A stretch of 22,043 nucleotides of DNA from Comamonadaceae bacterium CG_4_10_14_3_um_filter_60_75 (GTDB lineage Bacteria; Pseudomonadota; Gammaproteobacteria; Burkholderiales; Burkholderiaceae_C). The translations under genes were made by a program, and so were the position numbers. The notes below the pieces were generated by a model. It was not told the DNA's origin and did no database searches. It saw only the letters and a program-made list of their open reading frames with translations. Shown here piece by piece: positions 1 through 7,800 of this stretch. The stretch lies in contig PFKL01000142.1 in NCBI GenBank assembly GCA_002784245.1, positions 1 to 22,043 of the forward strand, written 5' to 3'. The number at the start of each line of letters is the position of its first letter. Position 1 is the first letter of the stretch.

Positions 1-890
1 GGGGCCAGGTGTTCCATCACGGCGCGCTTGGCACCAAAGGCGGCCAGCGGCATGCCGCCGCCAATCACCTTGCCCATCACCGTCATGTCGGGTGCAAAGC
101 CGGGGATCAGTTTGGCGTAGACGCTCTGTGCGCCGCCCAACGCCACCCTGAAGCCAGTCATCACTTCGTCAAACACCAGTAGCGTGCCGTACTGGCTGCA
201 CAGCTCGCGGCAGCGTTTGACAAACGGCACGCTGGCGCGCACAAAGTTCATGTTGCCGCAGATCGGCTCCATCATCAGGCAGGCGATCTCGTTGCCTTGC
301 TCGGCAAACGTTTGCTCCAGTTGTTCGATGTTGTTGTATTCCAGCACGATCGTGTGCTGCACCACCTCGGGCGGCACACCAGCGCTGGTGGGGTTGCCAA
401 AGGTCGCCAGGCCCGAGCCCGCTTTCACCAGCAGCGCGTCGGCATGGCCGTGGTAGCAGCCTTCAAACTTGATCAGCTTGTTACGCCCGGTGGCACCGCG
501 CGCCAGCCGGATGGTGCTCATGGCCGCTTCAGTGCCGCTGCTCACCAGACGCACCATGTCCATGCTGGGCATGAGTTTCAGGATTTCTTCGGCCAGCTCG
601 ACCTCGCGCTCGGTCGGTGCACCAAACGACAGGCCCTCGGTAACGGCTTTCTGCACCGCTTCAAGCACGGCCGGGTGGCCGTGGCCCAAAATCATCGGCC
701 CCCAGGAGACGATGTAGTCGGTGTACTGCTTGCCGTTGGCGTCCCACAGGTAGGCGCCTTGGGCACGGGTGATAAAGCGTGGTGTGCCGCCAACAGCGCG
801 AAAAGCGCGCACGGGGGAGTTGACGCCGCCGGGGATCACCCGTTTGGCGCGTTCGAAAAGAATGTCGTTGTGGTCGATCGGTTGGGTCAT
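1..890 (-). CDS. hemL: Glutamate-1-semialdehyde 2,1-aminomutase, partial (C-terminus off the left edge)
   Basis: This PLP enzyme converts glutamate-1-semialdehyde to 5-aminolevulinate, the last C5-pathway step to tetrapyrroles, in the cytoplasm. The reverse-strand translation starts at 890 with MTQPIDHNDILFERAKRVIP and continues with PGGVNSPVRAF. Near residues 120-135 it has SSGTEAAMSTIRLARG, the cofactor-phosphate region. Near the left edge is VMGKVIGGGMPLAAFG, whose lysine (residue 274, codon 69-71) is the expected Schiff-base lysine; it lies at nearly the same position in characterised enzymes. About 296 codons are present; the family is about 430 residues, so roughly 130 residues are missing. 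The ATG at 890 fits the usual family N-terminus. The gene diverges from the rubredoxin gene. Recognition is firm; only the missing end is unknown. Confidence 0.97.
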   Translation of the reverse strand, partial: MTQPIDHNDILFERAKRVIPGGVNSPVRAFRAVGGTPRFITRAQGAYLWDANGKQYTDYIVSWGPMILGHGHPAVLEAVQKAVTEGLSFGAPTEREVELAEEILKLMPSMDMVRLVSSGTEAAMSTIRLARGATGRNKLIKFEGCYHGHADALLVKAGSGLATFGNPTSAGVPPEVVQHTIVLEYNNIEQLEQTFAEQGNEIACLMMEPICGNMNFVRASVPFVKRCRELCSQYGTLLVFDEVMTGFRVALGGAQSVYAKLIPGFAPDMTVMGKVIGGGMPLAAFGAKRAVMEHLA

Positions 891-1032
891 GGCAATCTCA
901 AGCAAGGTAAAAGTTGAATGGGTCAGCGTCGGATTGTGCCCAAAACCAAAAGTAACAATTAAGCCGATTTATTGAGGCAGAATCCTGCCAACGTTTAGGT
1001 TTATATTCCTCGCTATGGAAGGTAAGTGATTT
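891..1032. promoter_or_regulatory. Divergent spacer between hemL and the rubredoxin-pil operon
   Basis: This AT-richer spacer must hold promoters for both directions. On the + strand TATATT at 1002-1007 matches the -10 consensus at 5 of 6 bases, but no good -35 lies at 16-18 bp; TTGAGG at 973-978 is too far away. A short inverted repeat, GGCAG-AATC-CTGCC, occupies 976-989 and could be an operator. GGAAGG near 1017-1022 is a Shine-Dalgarno for the GTG at 1033. I see no convincing promoter for hemL on the - strand. Assignments inside the spacer are tentative. Confidence 0.3.
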
Positions 1033-1206
1033 GTGACTCCCGATTCAACTTGGATGTGTCTGGTCTGTGGCTGGATTTACGCCGAAGGCGCCGGTGACCC
1101 CGAACACGGCATTGCGCCGGGAACGCCCTGGCATCTTGTGCCGCTGAACTGGACATGCCCTGAGTGCGGTGCGCGCAAGGAAGATTTCGAGATGGTGCAG
1201 ATTTAA
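1033..1206 (+). CDS. Rubredoxin, 57 residues
   Basis: This small cytoplasmic iron protein carries one electron at a Fe(Cys)4 site. Starting at the GTG at 1033 the translation is MTPDSTWMCLVCGWIYAEGA and continues to QI at a TAA stop (1204-1206). The two iron-binding loops are visible: CLVCGWIY at residues 9-16 and CPECGARKEDF near the C-terminus, with the aromatic residues and the ED-F-E pattern of rubredoxins. The length is normal. A GGAAGG motif about 10 bases upstream supports the GTG start; the ATG at 1015 is followed by an in-frame stop. It is the first gene of the transcription unit leading into pilG, 46 bp before the chosen pilG start. A rubredoxin next to hemL and pilG is, from memory, common in Burkholderiales. 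Its redox partner is not visible here. Confidence 0.93.
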   Translation: MTPDSTWMCLVCGWIYAEGAGDPEHGIAPGTPWHLVPLNWTCPECGARKEDFEMVQI

Positions 1207-1252
1207 TGTTTTTTCGTGCCTGGTCTCAATGTCAACACAGGAGTTAACGCGG

Positions 1253-1648
1253 GTGAATACGTCCGGTGAAAATCTAAAAATTCTGGTGGTTGATGACAGC
1301 AATACCATCCGGCGCAGCGCTGAAATCTTTCTCAAGGCCGGTCAGCATAACGTGATGCTGGCCGAAGACGGTTTCGACGCCTTGGCCAAAGTCAGCGACT
1401 ATCATCCTGACCTCATTTTTTGCGACATCCTGATGCCACGGCTCGACGGTTACCAGACCTGCGCGATTATCAAGCGCAACCCCAAGTTTGCCAGTGTGCC
1501 GATTGTCATGTTGTCGTCCAAGGACGGTGTGTTTGACAAGGCGCGCGGGCGCATGGTGGGTGCGCAGGAATACCTGACCAAGCCGTTTACAAAAGACCAA
1601 TTGCTCAAGGCCGTGGCCCAGTTTGCCACCACCGTTCAAGGGGAGTGA
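1253..1648 (+). CDS. pilG: PilG-type single-domain response regulator
   Basis: This stand-alone CheY-like receiver is phosphorylated by the ChpA kinase and promotes type IV pilus extension through the cAMP/motor branch of the Pil-Chp pathway in Pseudomonas. A complete receiver domain fills the protein: acidic pair D14-D15 in LVVDDSNTIRRSAEIFLKAG, phospho-acceptor D58 in FCDILMPRLDGYQTC, and K110 in LTKPF. The IRRSAEIFLK and RGRMVGAQEYLTKPF segments are typical of PilG rather than PilH. I chose the GTG at 1253 (131 residues) because AGGAG at 1239-1243 sits 9 bases upstream and the N-terminus then has the usual length. An in-frame ATG at 1229 would add 8 residues but lacks a ribosome site. It is followed by pilH after 3 bp, so the two are translationally close. 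Confidence 0.93.
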   Translation: MNTSGENLKILVVDDSNTIRRSAEIFLKAGQHNVMLAEDGFDALAKVSDYHPDLIFCDILMPRLDGYQTCAIIKRNPKFASVPIVMLSSKDGVFDKARGRMVGAQEYLTKPFTKDQLLKAVAQFATTVQGE

Positions 1649-1651
1649 CGC

Positions 1652-2017
1652 GTGACCATCCAGAGTGTGTTGATTGTTGACGACTCCAAGACGGAGCTCA
1701 TGTTTCTGTCGGACATCCTGAAAGCCCATGGGCTGACGGTGCGTACCGCCGAGAACGCCGATGAGGCGCTCAAACGCATGCAAGAGGCCAAGCCAGACCT
1801 GATCTTGATGGACGTAGTGATGCCAGGGCAGAACGGGTTCCAGTTGACCCGCTCGATTCATCGCACGCCAGAGTACGCGGACATCCCCATCATCATGTGC
1901 ACCAGCAAGAGTCTCGAAACAGACCGTGTCTGGGGCTTGCGCCAAGGCGCCAAAGATTACATCACCAAGCCTGTCAATGCCGACGAACTGATGGAAAAGA
2001 TCAGGGATTTGGGTTGA
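1652..2017 (+). CDS. pilH: PilH-type single-domain response regulator
   Basis: This is the second CheY-like receiver of the Pil-Chp pathway. In Pseudomonas PilH opposes PilG, acting in the retraction branch or as a phosphate sink for the kinase. The 121-residue protein is one receiver domain: D10-D11 in LIVDDSKTELMFL, phospho-acceptor D54 in LMDVVMPGQNGFQLTRSI, a T/S at CTSKS, and K106 in ITKPVNADEL. The SKTE...LSDIL and VMPGQNGFQ sequences are typical of PilH. The GTG start at 1652 is preceded by GGGGAG at 1640-1644, which overlaps the end of pilG, so the two genes are probably co-translated. pilI begins 15 bp after the stop. Confidence in the PilH rather than PilG assignment rests on gene order and motif resemblance. 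Confidence 0.92.
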   Translation: MTIQSVLIVDDSKTELMFLSDILKAHGLTVRTAENADEALKRMQEAKPDLILMDVVMPGQNGFQLTRSIHRTPEYADIPIIMCTSKSLETDRVWGLRQGAKDYITKPVNADELMEKIRDLG

Positions 2018-2032
2018 CCTTCGGAACATTGC

Positions 2033-2560
2033 ATGGCCAACAAAGAAGCACTCCGGGACCTGCAGCAGCGGCTTGCCCAGCGGCTGCAAACGGTGCAGAC
2101 GCAAGCTGATTCCCAGTCGTGGCTGGCGGTGCTTGTCGGGCGCGACCATTTTTTGCTGCCGCTGTCGCAATCTGGCGAGATATTTCCCCTGACGGCGATT
2201 GCCCACGTGCCTTACACCCAGCCTTGGTTTTCAGGCGTGGCGAATCTGCGTGGGGGCTTGTTTGGCGTGGTTGATTTGCAGCGTTTCATGGACCCGCAGG
2301 CCGGTGCGCGTGACGAACAGGCACTGGCGCAGGCGCGTCTGGTCACTCTGAACGTCGAGCTCGGTGTCAATTGTGCGCTGGTGGTGGACGACTTGCAGGG
2401 CTTGCGTCGTGCTGAGGTGTTTAAAAGCAATGACGCCGCCGCCGCTTTGGCGCCAGCTTATTTTGGGTGCCGTTTTCAGGACGAACAAGGCGTTGCCTGG
2501 CAAGAGCTGAATTTGCAACTGTTGTCCCAGACTTCTGCATTCCAGGAGATCGGCGCTTGA
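2033..2560 (+). CDS. pilI: PilI, CheW-like adaptor of the Pil-Chp system
   Basis: This cytoplasmic coupling protein links the PilJ transducer to the ChpA kinase. The 175-residue sequence starts with an amphipathic helix rich in L, Q and R (residues 1-25). A CheW fold follows: LVGRDHFLLPLSQSGEIFPL, then VPYTQPWFSGVANLRGGLFG and VVDLQRFM, which correspond to the CheW pattern of a hydrophobic strand, a P-W-x-x-G-x-x-x-x-R-G turn and a strand-D-L motif. The C-terminal part, CALVVDDLQGLRRAEVF, is the second CheW subdomain. The start at 2033 has only a weak GGAA 6 bases upstream, consistent with coupling to pilH. It sits between pilH and pilJ, as in the Pseudomonas cluster. Confidence 0.93.
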   Translation: MANKEALRDLQQRLAQRLQTVQTQADSQSWLAVLVGRDHFLLPLSQSGEIFPLTAIAHVPYTQPWFSGVANLRGGLFGVVDLQRFMDPQAGARDEQALAQARLVTLNVELGVNCALVVDDLQGLRRAEVFKSNDAAAALAPAYFGCRFQDEQGVAWQELNLQLLSQTSAFQEIGA

Positions 2561-2581
2561 ACTTCTACGCGAGGGTGAGTT

Positions 2582-4828
2582 ATGGCTTTCTTTGATCAGT
2601 TGAAAAATCGTTTCAAGCGGGGTGAGGATCCCACCGAGCAAGATTCGATGCTGAGTATCGGCATGCCTGAGACCACGCGCTTTCAGGATGCAGCGCCCAG
2701 TGTGGTGCAACCCACGGCGGCGCCCGAAAAAGTCGTCATCCGCGGGCCTCAGACCGAGGCCGATCAGATCAGTGTGCCGCTGCTGGGCAGCAAAACGGTC
2801 GAGCAACACCAGCGTCTGCTATCGCTGGTGTTGGGTGCGTCCTTGGTGGTGCTGGTGATTGCCACCTTGGTCGGCTTGAATGCCAACGAAACCAGCGCGC
2901 AGCAGTTGGGTGCGGTGGGGCAGTCGCTGATGCAGTCGCAGCGCCTGGCCAAGTCGGTGACGCAGGCGCTCGTTGGTGATGCCAAGGCGTTTGCGGACGT
3001 GGCCGAGAGCGCAAAAATCCTGACGCAGTCGGCGCGCGGACTACAAAAGGGTGACGCCAGCTTGAACATAAAAGCGCTGGGGGCAGAATTTGCACCGCCG
3101 CTCGACAAGGCGATGCCAATGGTTGACCGGGCCGGGAAGAGTGCGGCGGTGGTCATGGGGCAACAAGCCATTCTGACGCAGGTCGGTTCGGCCTTGCGCT
3201 TGATTAACCGCCAGTCCTCGGACTTGTTGGAAATTGCGGAGAGCATTTCGTCGCTCAAGCTGCAGCAAAACGCGCCGGCGAGCGAAATCTCGGCGGCAGG
3301 GCAGTTGGTCATGTTGACGCAGCGCATTGGCAAATCGTCCAACGAATTTTTGACAGTTGAAGGGGTCAGCCCCGAGGCGGTTTTCCTGTTGGGCAAGGAT
3401 TTGAATTCCTTCAAGGACATTGCCCAAGGCTTGCTCGACGGCAGCGCTGAACTCCGGCTTGCAGGCGCCAAGGATGCGCAAACGCGCGAGCAACTCATCG
3501 CCTTGATCAAGCTTTACGAGCAAACCCGCACCCAGGCGGGTGCGATTCTGGGTAACTTGCAAGGCTTGGTGTCAGCGCGTGAGGCGCAGGTATCGATTCT
3601 GGCTGACAGCGAAGGCCTGCGAAAAGACCTTGAGCAATTGCAGGTTAGCCTGTCCGGCCAGGCGGGCTTGTCAGGCCTGGTGCTGGCGGCGCTGGTGCTG
3701 GCGGCAGTGCTGGCCTTGACCAGTGCCGCTGGCTTGTCATACGTCCAGTTGCTAGACAGTCGGCAGCGCCAGGCCAGGGCGGACCTGCAGCGTCGGGAAG
3801 CGCAGCGCCTGGAGCAAGAAGCCAAGCGGGTCAATGACGGCAACCAGGCAGCGATTTTGCGGCTGATGAATGAACTGCAAAGCCTGGCTGAGGGCGATCT
3901 GACGCAGCAGGCCACCGTGACCGAAGACATTACCGGTGCCATCGCCGACTCGGTGAACTACACGGTGGAAGAGCTGCGCGCGCTGGTGGGTAACGTGCAG
4001 AACTCGGCCGCCAAAGTCGCCTCCACCACGGCTGAAGTTGACATCACTTCGACCGAGCTGCTGGCGGCTTCCAATGAACAGCTGCACGAAATCCGTGAGA
4101 CCGGGCGATCGGTGGTCGATATGGCGCAACGTATCAACCAGGTGTCGGCGCAGGCGCAGCAGTCGGCCGACGTGGCGCGCACCTCCTTGCAGGCTGCTGA
4201 AACTGGCCTGAAAGCGGTGCAGGATGCCATTGGCGGCATGAACATTATTCGCGACCAGATTCAGGATACGTCCAAGCGCATCAAGCGTCTGGGCGAGTCT
4301 TCGCAGGAGATTGGCGAAATCACCGAGCTGATTTCTGACATTACCGAGCAAACCAACGTGCTGGCGCTCAACGCTGCGATCCAGGCAGCCTCAGCCGGTG
4401 AAGCCGGACGTGGCTTCTCGGTGGTGGCCGAAGAAGTGCAGCGCCTGGCCGAGCGCTCGGCCGATGCCACGCGGCAGATTGCAGCGTTGGTCAAGGCGAT
4501 TCAAACCGACACGCAAGACGCGGTTGGTGCCATGGAGCGCTCCACGCAAGGCGTGGTCGAAGGGGCCCGACTGTCAGATAACGCCGGCGCTGCATTGAGC
4601 GAGATCGACGAAGTGTCACGCCGGCTCGCTGACCTGATCGAGCAGATTTCGGCGTCTACGTCTCGCGAAGCCAACATGGCCAATGACGTTGCCGGAAACA
4701 TCCAGCATATTTTTGCCGTGACCGAGCAAACCGGCGAAGGTACCCGCTCTACCGCTGCGCAGGTACGTGAGCTTTCCAAAGTGGCTGAAGAACTGCGGCA
4801 ATCGGTAGCCCGATTCCGCATTGCCTGA
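2582..4828 (+). CDS. pilJ: PilJ, methyl-accepting transducer of the type IV pilus chemosensory system
   Basis: This inner-membrane receptor feeds signal into ChpA through PilI; in Pseudomonas it senses pilus or surface contact. The 748-residue protein has a cytoplasmic N-terminal tail of about 78 residues, a first membrane helix at about 79-99 (LVLGASLVVLVIATLVGL), and a periplasmic domain with two PilJ-type modules marked by SQRLAKSV and TQRIGKSSNEF. A second membrane helix lies at about 363-385. A HAMP-like linker and a long coiled signalling domain follow, with the kinase-binding hairpin tip around residues 588-625 (EQTNVLALNAAIQAASAGE followed by AGRGFSVVAEEVQRLAERS). The N-terminal tail is longer than in most chemoreceptors but seems usual for betaproteobacterial PilJ. 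No pilK methyltransferase gene follows, and chpA begins 36 bp downstream. Confidence 0.95.
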   Translation: MAFFDQLKNRFKRGEDPTEQDSMLSIGMPETTRFQDAAPSVVQPTAAPEKVVIRGPQTEADQISVPLLGSKTVEQHQRLLSLVLGASLVVLVIATLVGLNANETSAQQLGAVGQSLMQSQRLAKSVTQALVGDAKAFADVAESAKILTQSARGLQKGDASLNIKALGAEFAPPLDKAMPMVDRAGKSAAVVMGQQAILTQVGSALRLINRQSSDLLEIAESISSLKLQQNAPASEISAAGQLVMLTQRIGKSSNEFLTVEGVSPEAVFLLGKDLNSFKDIAQGLLDGSAELRLAGAKDAQTREQLIALIKLYEQTRTQAGAILGNLQGLVSAREAQVSILADSEGLRKDLEQLQVSLSGQAGLSGLVLAALVLAAVLALTSAAGLSYVQLLDSRQRQARADLQRREAQRLEQEAKRVNDGNQAAILRLMNELQSLAEGDLTQQATVTEDITGAIADSVNYTVEELRALVGNVQNSAAKVASTTAEVDITSTELLAASNEQLHEIRETGRSVVDMAQRINQVSAQAQQSADVARTSLQAAETGLKAVQDAIGGMNIIRDQIQDTSKRIKRLGESSQEIGEITELISDITEQTNVLALNAAIQAASAGEAGRGFSVVAEEVQRLAERSADATRQIAALVKAIQTDTQDAVGAMERSTQGVVEGARLSDNAGAALSEIDEVSRRLADLIEQISASTSREANMANDVAGNIQHIFAVTEQTGEGTRSTAAQVRELSKVAEELRQSVARFRIA

Positions 4829-4864
4829 TCGGCTTGTCCTGCAACGCACCTGAGTGACTGATTC

Positions 4865-7800
4865 ATGCTACCTGTTGCACCCACCGTTGAGAGCGCAAAC
4901 CTTGAGCCGGATCTTGGGCCGTTGGCCTGGGTGCTCGATGAATTGCGCAAGTCACTCGATTCGGCCAACATGGCCTTGCGGCGTTTTGTCCGCGATGCGG
5001 AGTTGTCGCGTGGTTCGGATATTGCCGCACTCGACGCTAGCCACCTGCGCATTGCCCGTCAGCAATTGCACCAAGCGGTGGGCGCGCTGGAGATGGTTGG
5101 TTTTGAAGTGCCTGCGCGCATGCTGCGCGCGATGGAAGCGTTGGTACAGAAGTTTGTACAGAAGCCCGAGTTTTGCAGCGATGACGCGGCGCTGCGTGTC
5201 GAGCACGCCAGTTTTGCACTGACCGACTATCTGGAAGCCATCCTCAAGGGCAAGAAATTTTCTTCGGTGGCGCTGTTTCCACAGTACCGCAACATTCTTG
5301 ACCTGACCGCCGCCGACCGGATTCATCCGGCCGACCTGTGGGCCTACGACTGGCATTGGATCAATGTCGATGTGCCAGGCGGTACGCTGCCGCTGTCCTA
5401 TGACTCCTCGGTACGTACACGGGTAGACGGTTTTGTGTTGAATGTTGTCAAAACCGGCCAACCAGCATCAGCCCTGGCCATGCGCGACATCAGTCTGGGT
5501 TTTGCCGCGCATCAGGTAGACGTCAACCCCCGCGTTTTCTGGATGGTTTCGGCGGCTTTTTTTGAAGCAATTGCACTTGGTCTGTGCGCTTCGGACCTGT
5601 ACATCAAACGGGCGGCGTCGCATATTTTGTTGCAGTATCGCAACCTGGCGCGTGGTCAGGGTGATATTTCCGAGCAGTTGGTACGCGACCTGCTGTTCTT
5701 TTGCGCCCAGGCTGTGCCAAGCGCAGCACAGACAGCATCCACTTTGCGTGCGGTGCAACATGCGTACGGGGTTGAGAGCGAAACCCGGGTTGATTATCAA
5801 AAACCCCAGTTCGGCCGCTTTGATCCAACGGTGCTGGCGCAGGCGCGCAAGCGGGTCGCGGCTGCGGCTGAAACATGGTCAACCCTGTCGGGGGGCGACG
5901 TTGGGCGCATCAAGACCGCAGTTGATCAGTTTGGCCTGGTTGCAGATTCGGTGGTCAAGCTGCATCCGGAGAACCGTGAATTTGCAGCCGCCCTGACGCG
6001 CGCCCTCGATGGTGTGGTGCGTGCGGGCAAGGCGCCAGAAGCGTCGGTGGCAATGGAAGTGGCTACTGCCGTCCTCTATCTGGAAGCGGCCTACGAAGAC
6101 ATGGACCCCGACAGCAGCCAGACGGTGGAACGCGGCGTGCGCCTGGCGCAACGGCTCGACCACGTCATGGCCGGCGGCTTGCCCGAGCCGCTGGATCCCT
6201 GGATGCAGGAACTCTACCGGCGCGTCAGTGACCGGCAGGTCATGGGCAGCGTGGTCGACGAGTTGCGCACCACCTTGGGTGAGGTCGAGGCGGCGCTCGA
6301 CACCTATTTCCGTCGGCCTGAAGAAAAGCTGCCGCTGCAGGAAGTCCCTGGGCGCCTGTCGCAGATGCGCGGCGTTTTTTCGGTGTTGGGGCTGGATCAG
6401 GCCGCTGTCGCCGCGCTGCGGATGCGCGATGGTGTGGAGCGTTTGCTGATCGATGGTTTTGAAGGCGATGCGGCTCGCACCGCCGCATTCGAAAAGCTGG
6501 GCAACAGCTTGGGCACGATGGGGTTCCTGATCGACATGCTGAGTTATCAGCGTGAAATGGCCAAGAAGCTGTTTGTTTATGACGACGAACTCGGTGAGTT
6601 TCGCTCCTTGATGGGTATCCAGAAGGCTGTACCGACCGCCGAACCGGTGGCCGCTGCGTCCAATGAGCCTGTACCAGGGGTGTCTGACCCAGCGCCGGAG
6701 AGCGCTGCGGCCGATGCACTGACCGTTGACCCGCTGGCACCGCTAGCTGCTGCGCTTGTACAGCCGGTGGGTGCGCCTGTCGCTGCACCCGCGGCCGTTG
6801 TCGACGACGATGATGACGACATTGAACTGCGCTCGATCTTCCTTGAAGAAGCGCGCGAGGTTGTCAAGGCCGGCCTGGAGAACGTGGCGGCGCTGCACGC
6901 GAACAACGCAGATTTTGAATTGCAGACCGGGCTACGCCGTGCATACCACACGCTCAAGGGCAGTTCGCGCATGGTCGGGTTGACCGAATTTGGCGAAGCC
7001 GCCTGGGCTTTGGAACAATTGCTCAACGCCTGGTTGCCGCAACAGAGACCGATCTCTGCCGATATTCTCAAGACGTCGCAACAGGCGCTGGAGAGCTTTT
7101 CCGGGTGGGTTGAGGCGATCGCCATGGATGCCGATGATGCCTGGCGAGCGCAGCCGTTTGTGCGCGTTGCCGACAGTTTGCGACTCGATGAAGTTTGCCT
7201 CGACCTGGCGCGTGAGCCTGGTCAGCCCCCGTATGCGTGCGAACCGTTGGCTGCGTCGCCACTGGTGGTCGACGAACTGCCCGCCGTGACGCCAACAGTG
7301 GCGTCAGAGGAGACATCAGAGCCTCTGGCAGCGCCGGTTGCCGATGTCGTGCCCGAGGTCGTTGACGAAATGGCGCCTGAGCCGGTGGCTGAGGTGGCTG
7401 CACAAGCGGGTGGTGAAGATTTTTCGCCAACCCTGATCCATGATTTTGTCGATACCAAGGCGCGAGATTTCGCTGAAACGTTGTTGAGTGATTTTGGTGA
7501 CTTTGGCGCTGCCCCGGTTCCTGCCCAACCTGTGCCTGAAAACGTCCCAGAGGACGTGGCGCCCGCTGCGTTGTCCATTGAGGATCCGCTGGCGCCCGCG
7601 TCTGCAGCGCCCGCTCTGCAGGCCCTGCCACCCAAACCAGAAACTGCGCTTGCGCCAGAGCCTGAATCTTCCGAGCCACAGGAGCAGACCCCAGATGACC
7701 AGATCAAGTTGATCGGTTCCTTGCGCATTGGTATTGCGCTTTATAACGTCTACCTGAACGAGGCCGACGAATGGTCGCGGCGACTGCTGACCGAGTTGAC

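Noticed and set aside
1229..1252. ATG at 1229 as the pilG start
   Set aside because: It has no ribosome site, whereas the in-frame GTG at 1253 has AGGAG at a 9-base spacing and gives the usual family length. Not fully excluded.
1274..2206. 310-codon open frame on the - strand opposite pilG-pilI
   Set aside because: It lies wholly opposite well-recognised pil genes, shows no family motif and has a low-complexity His/Gln/Arg-rich composition typical of an antisense frame in GC-rich DNA.
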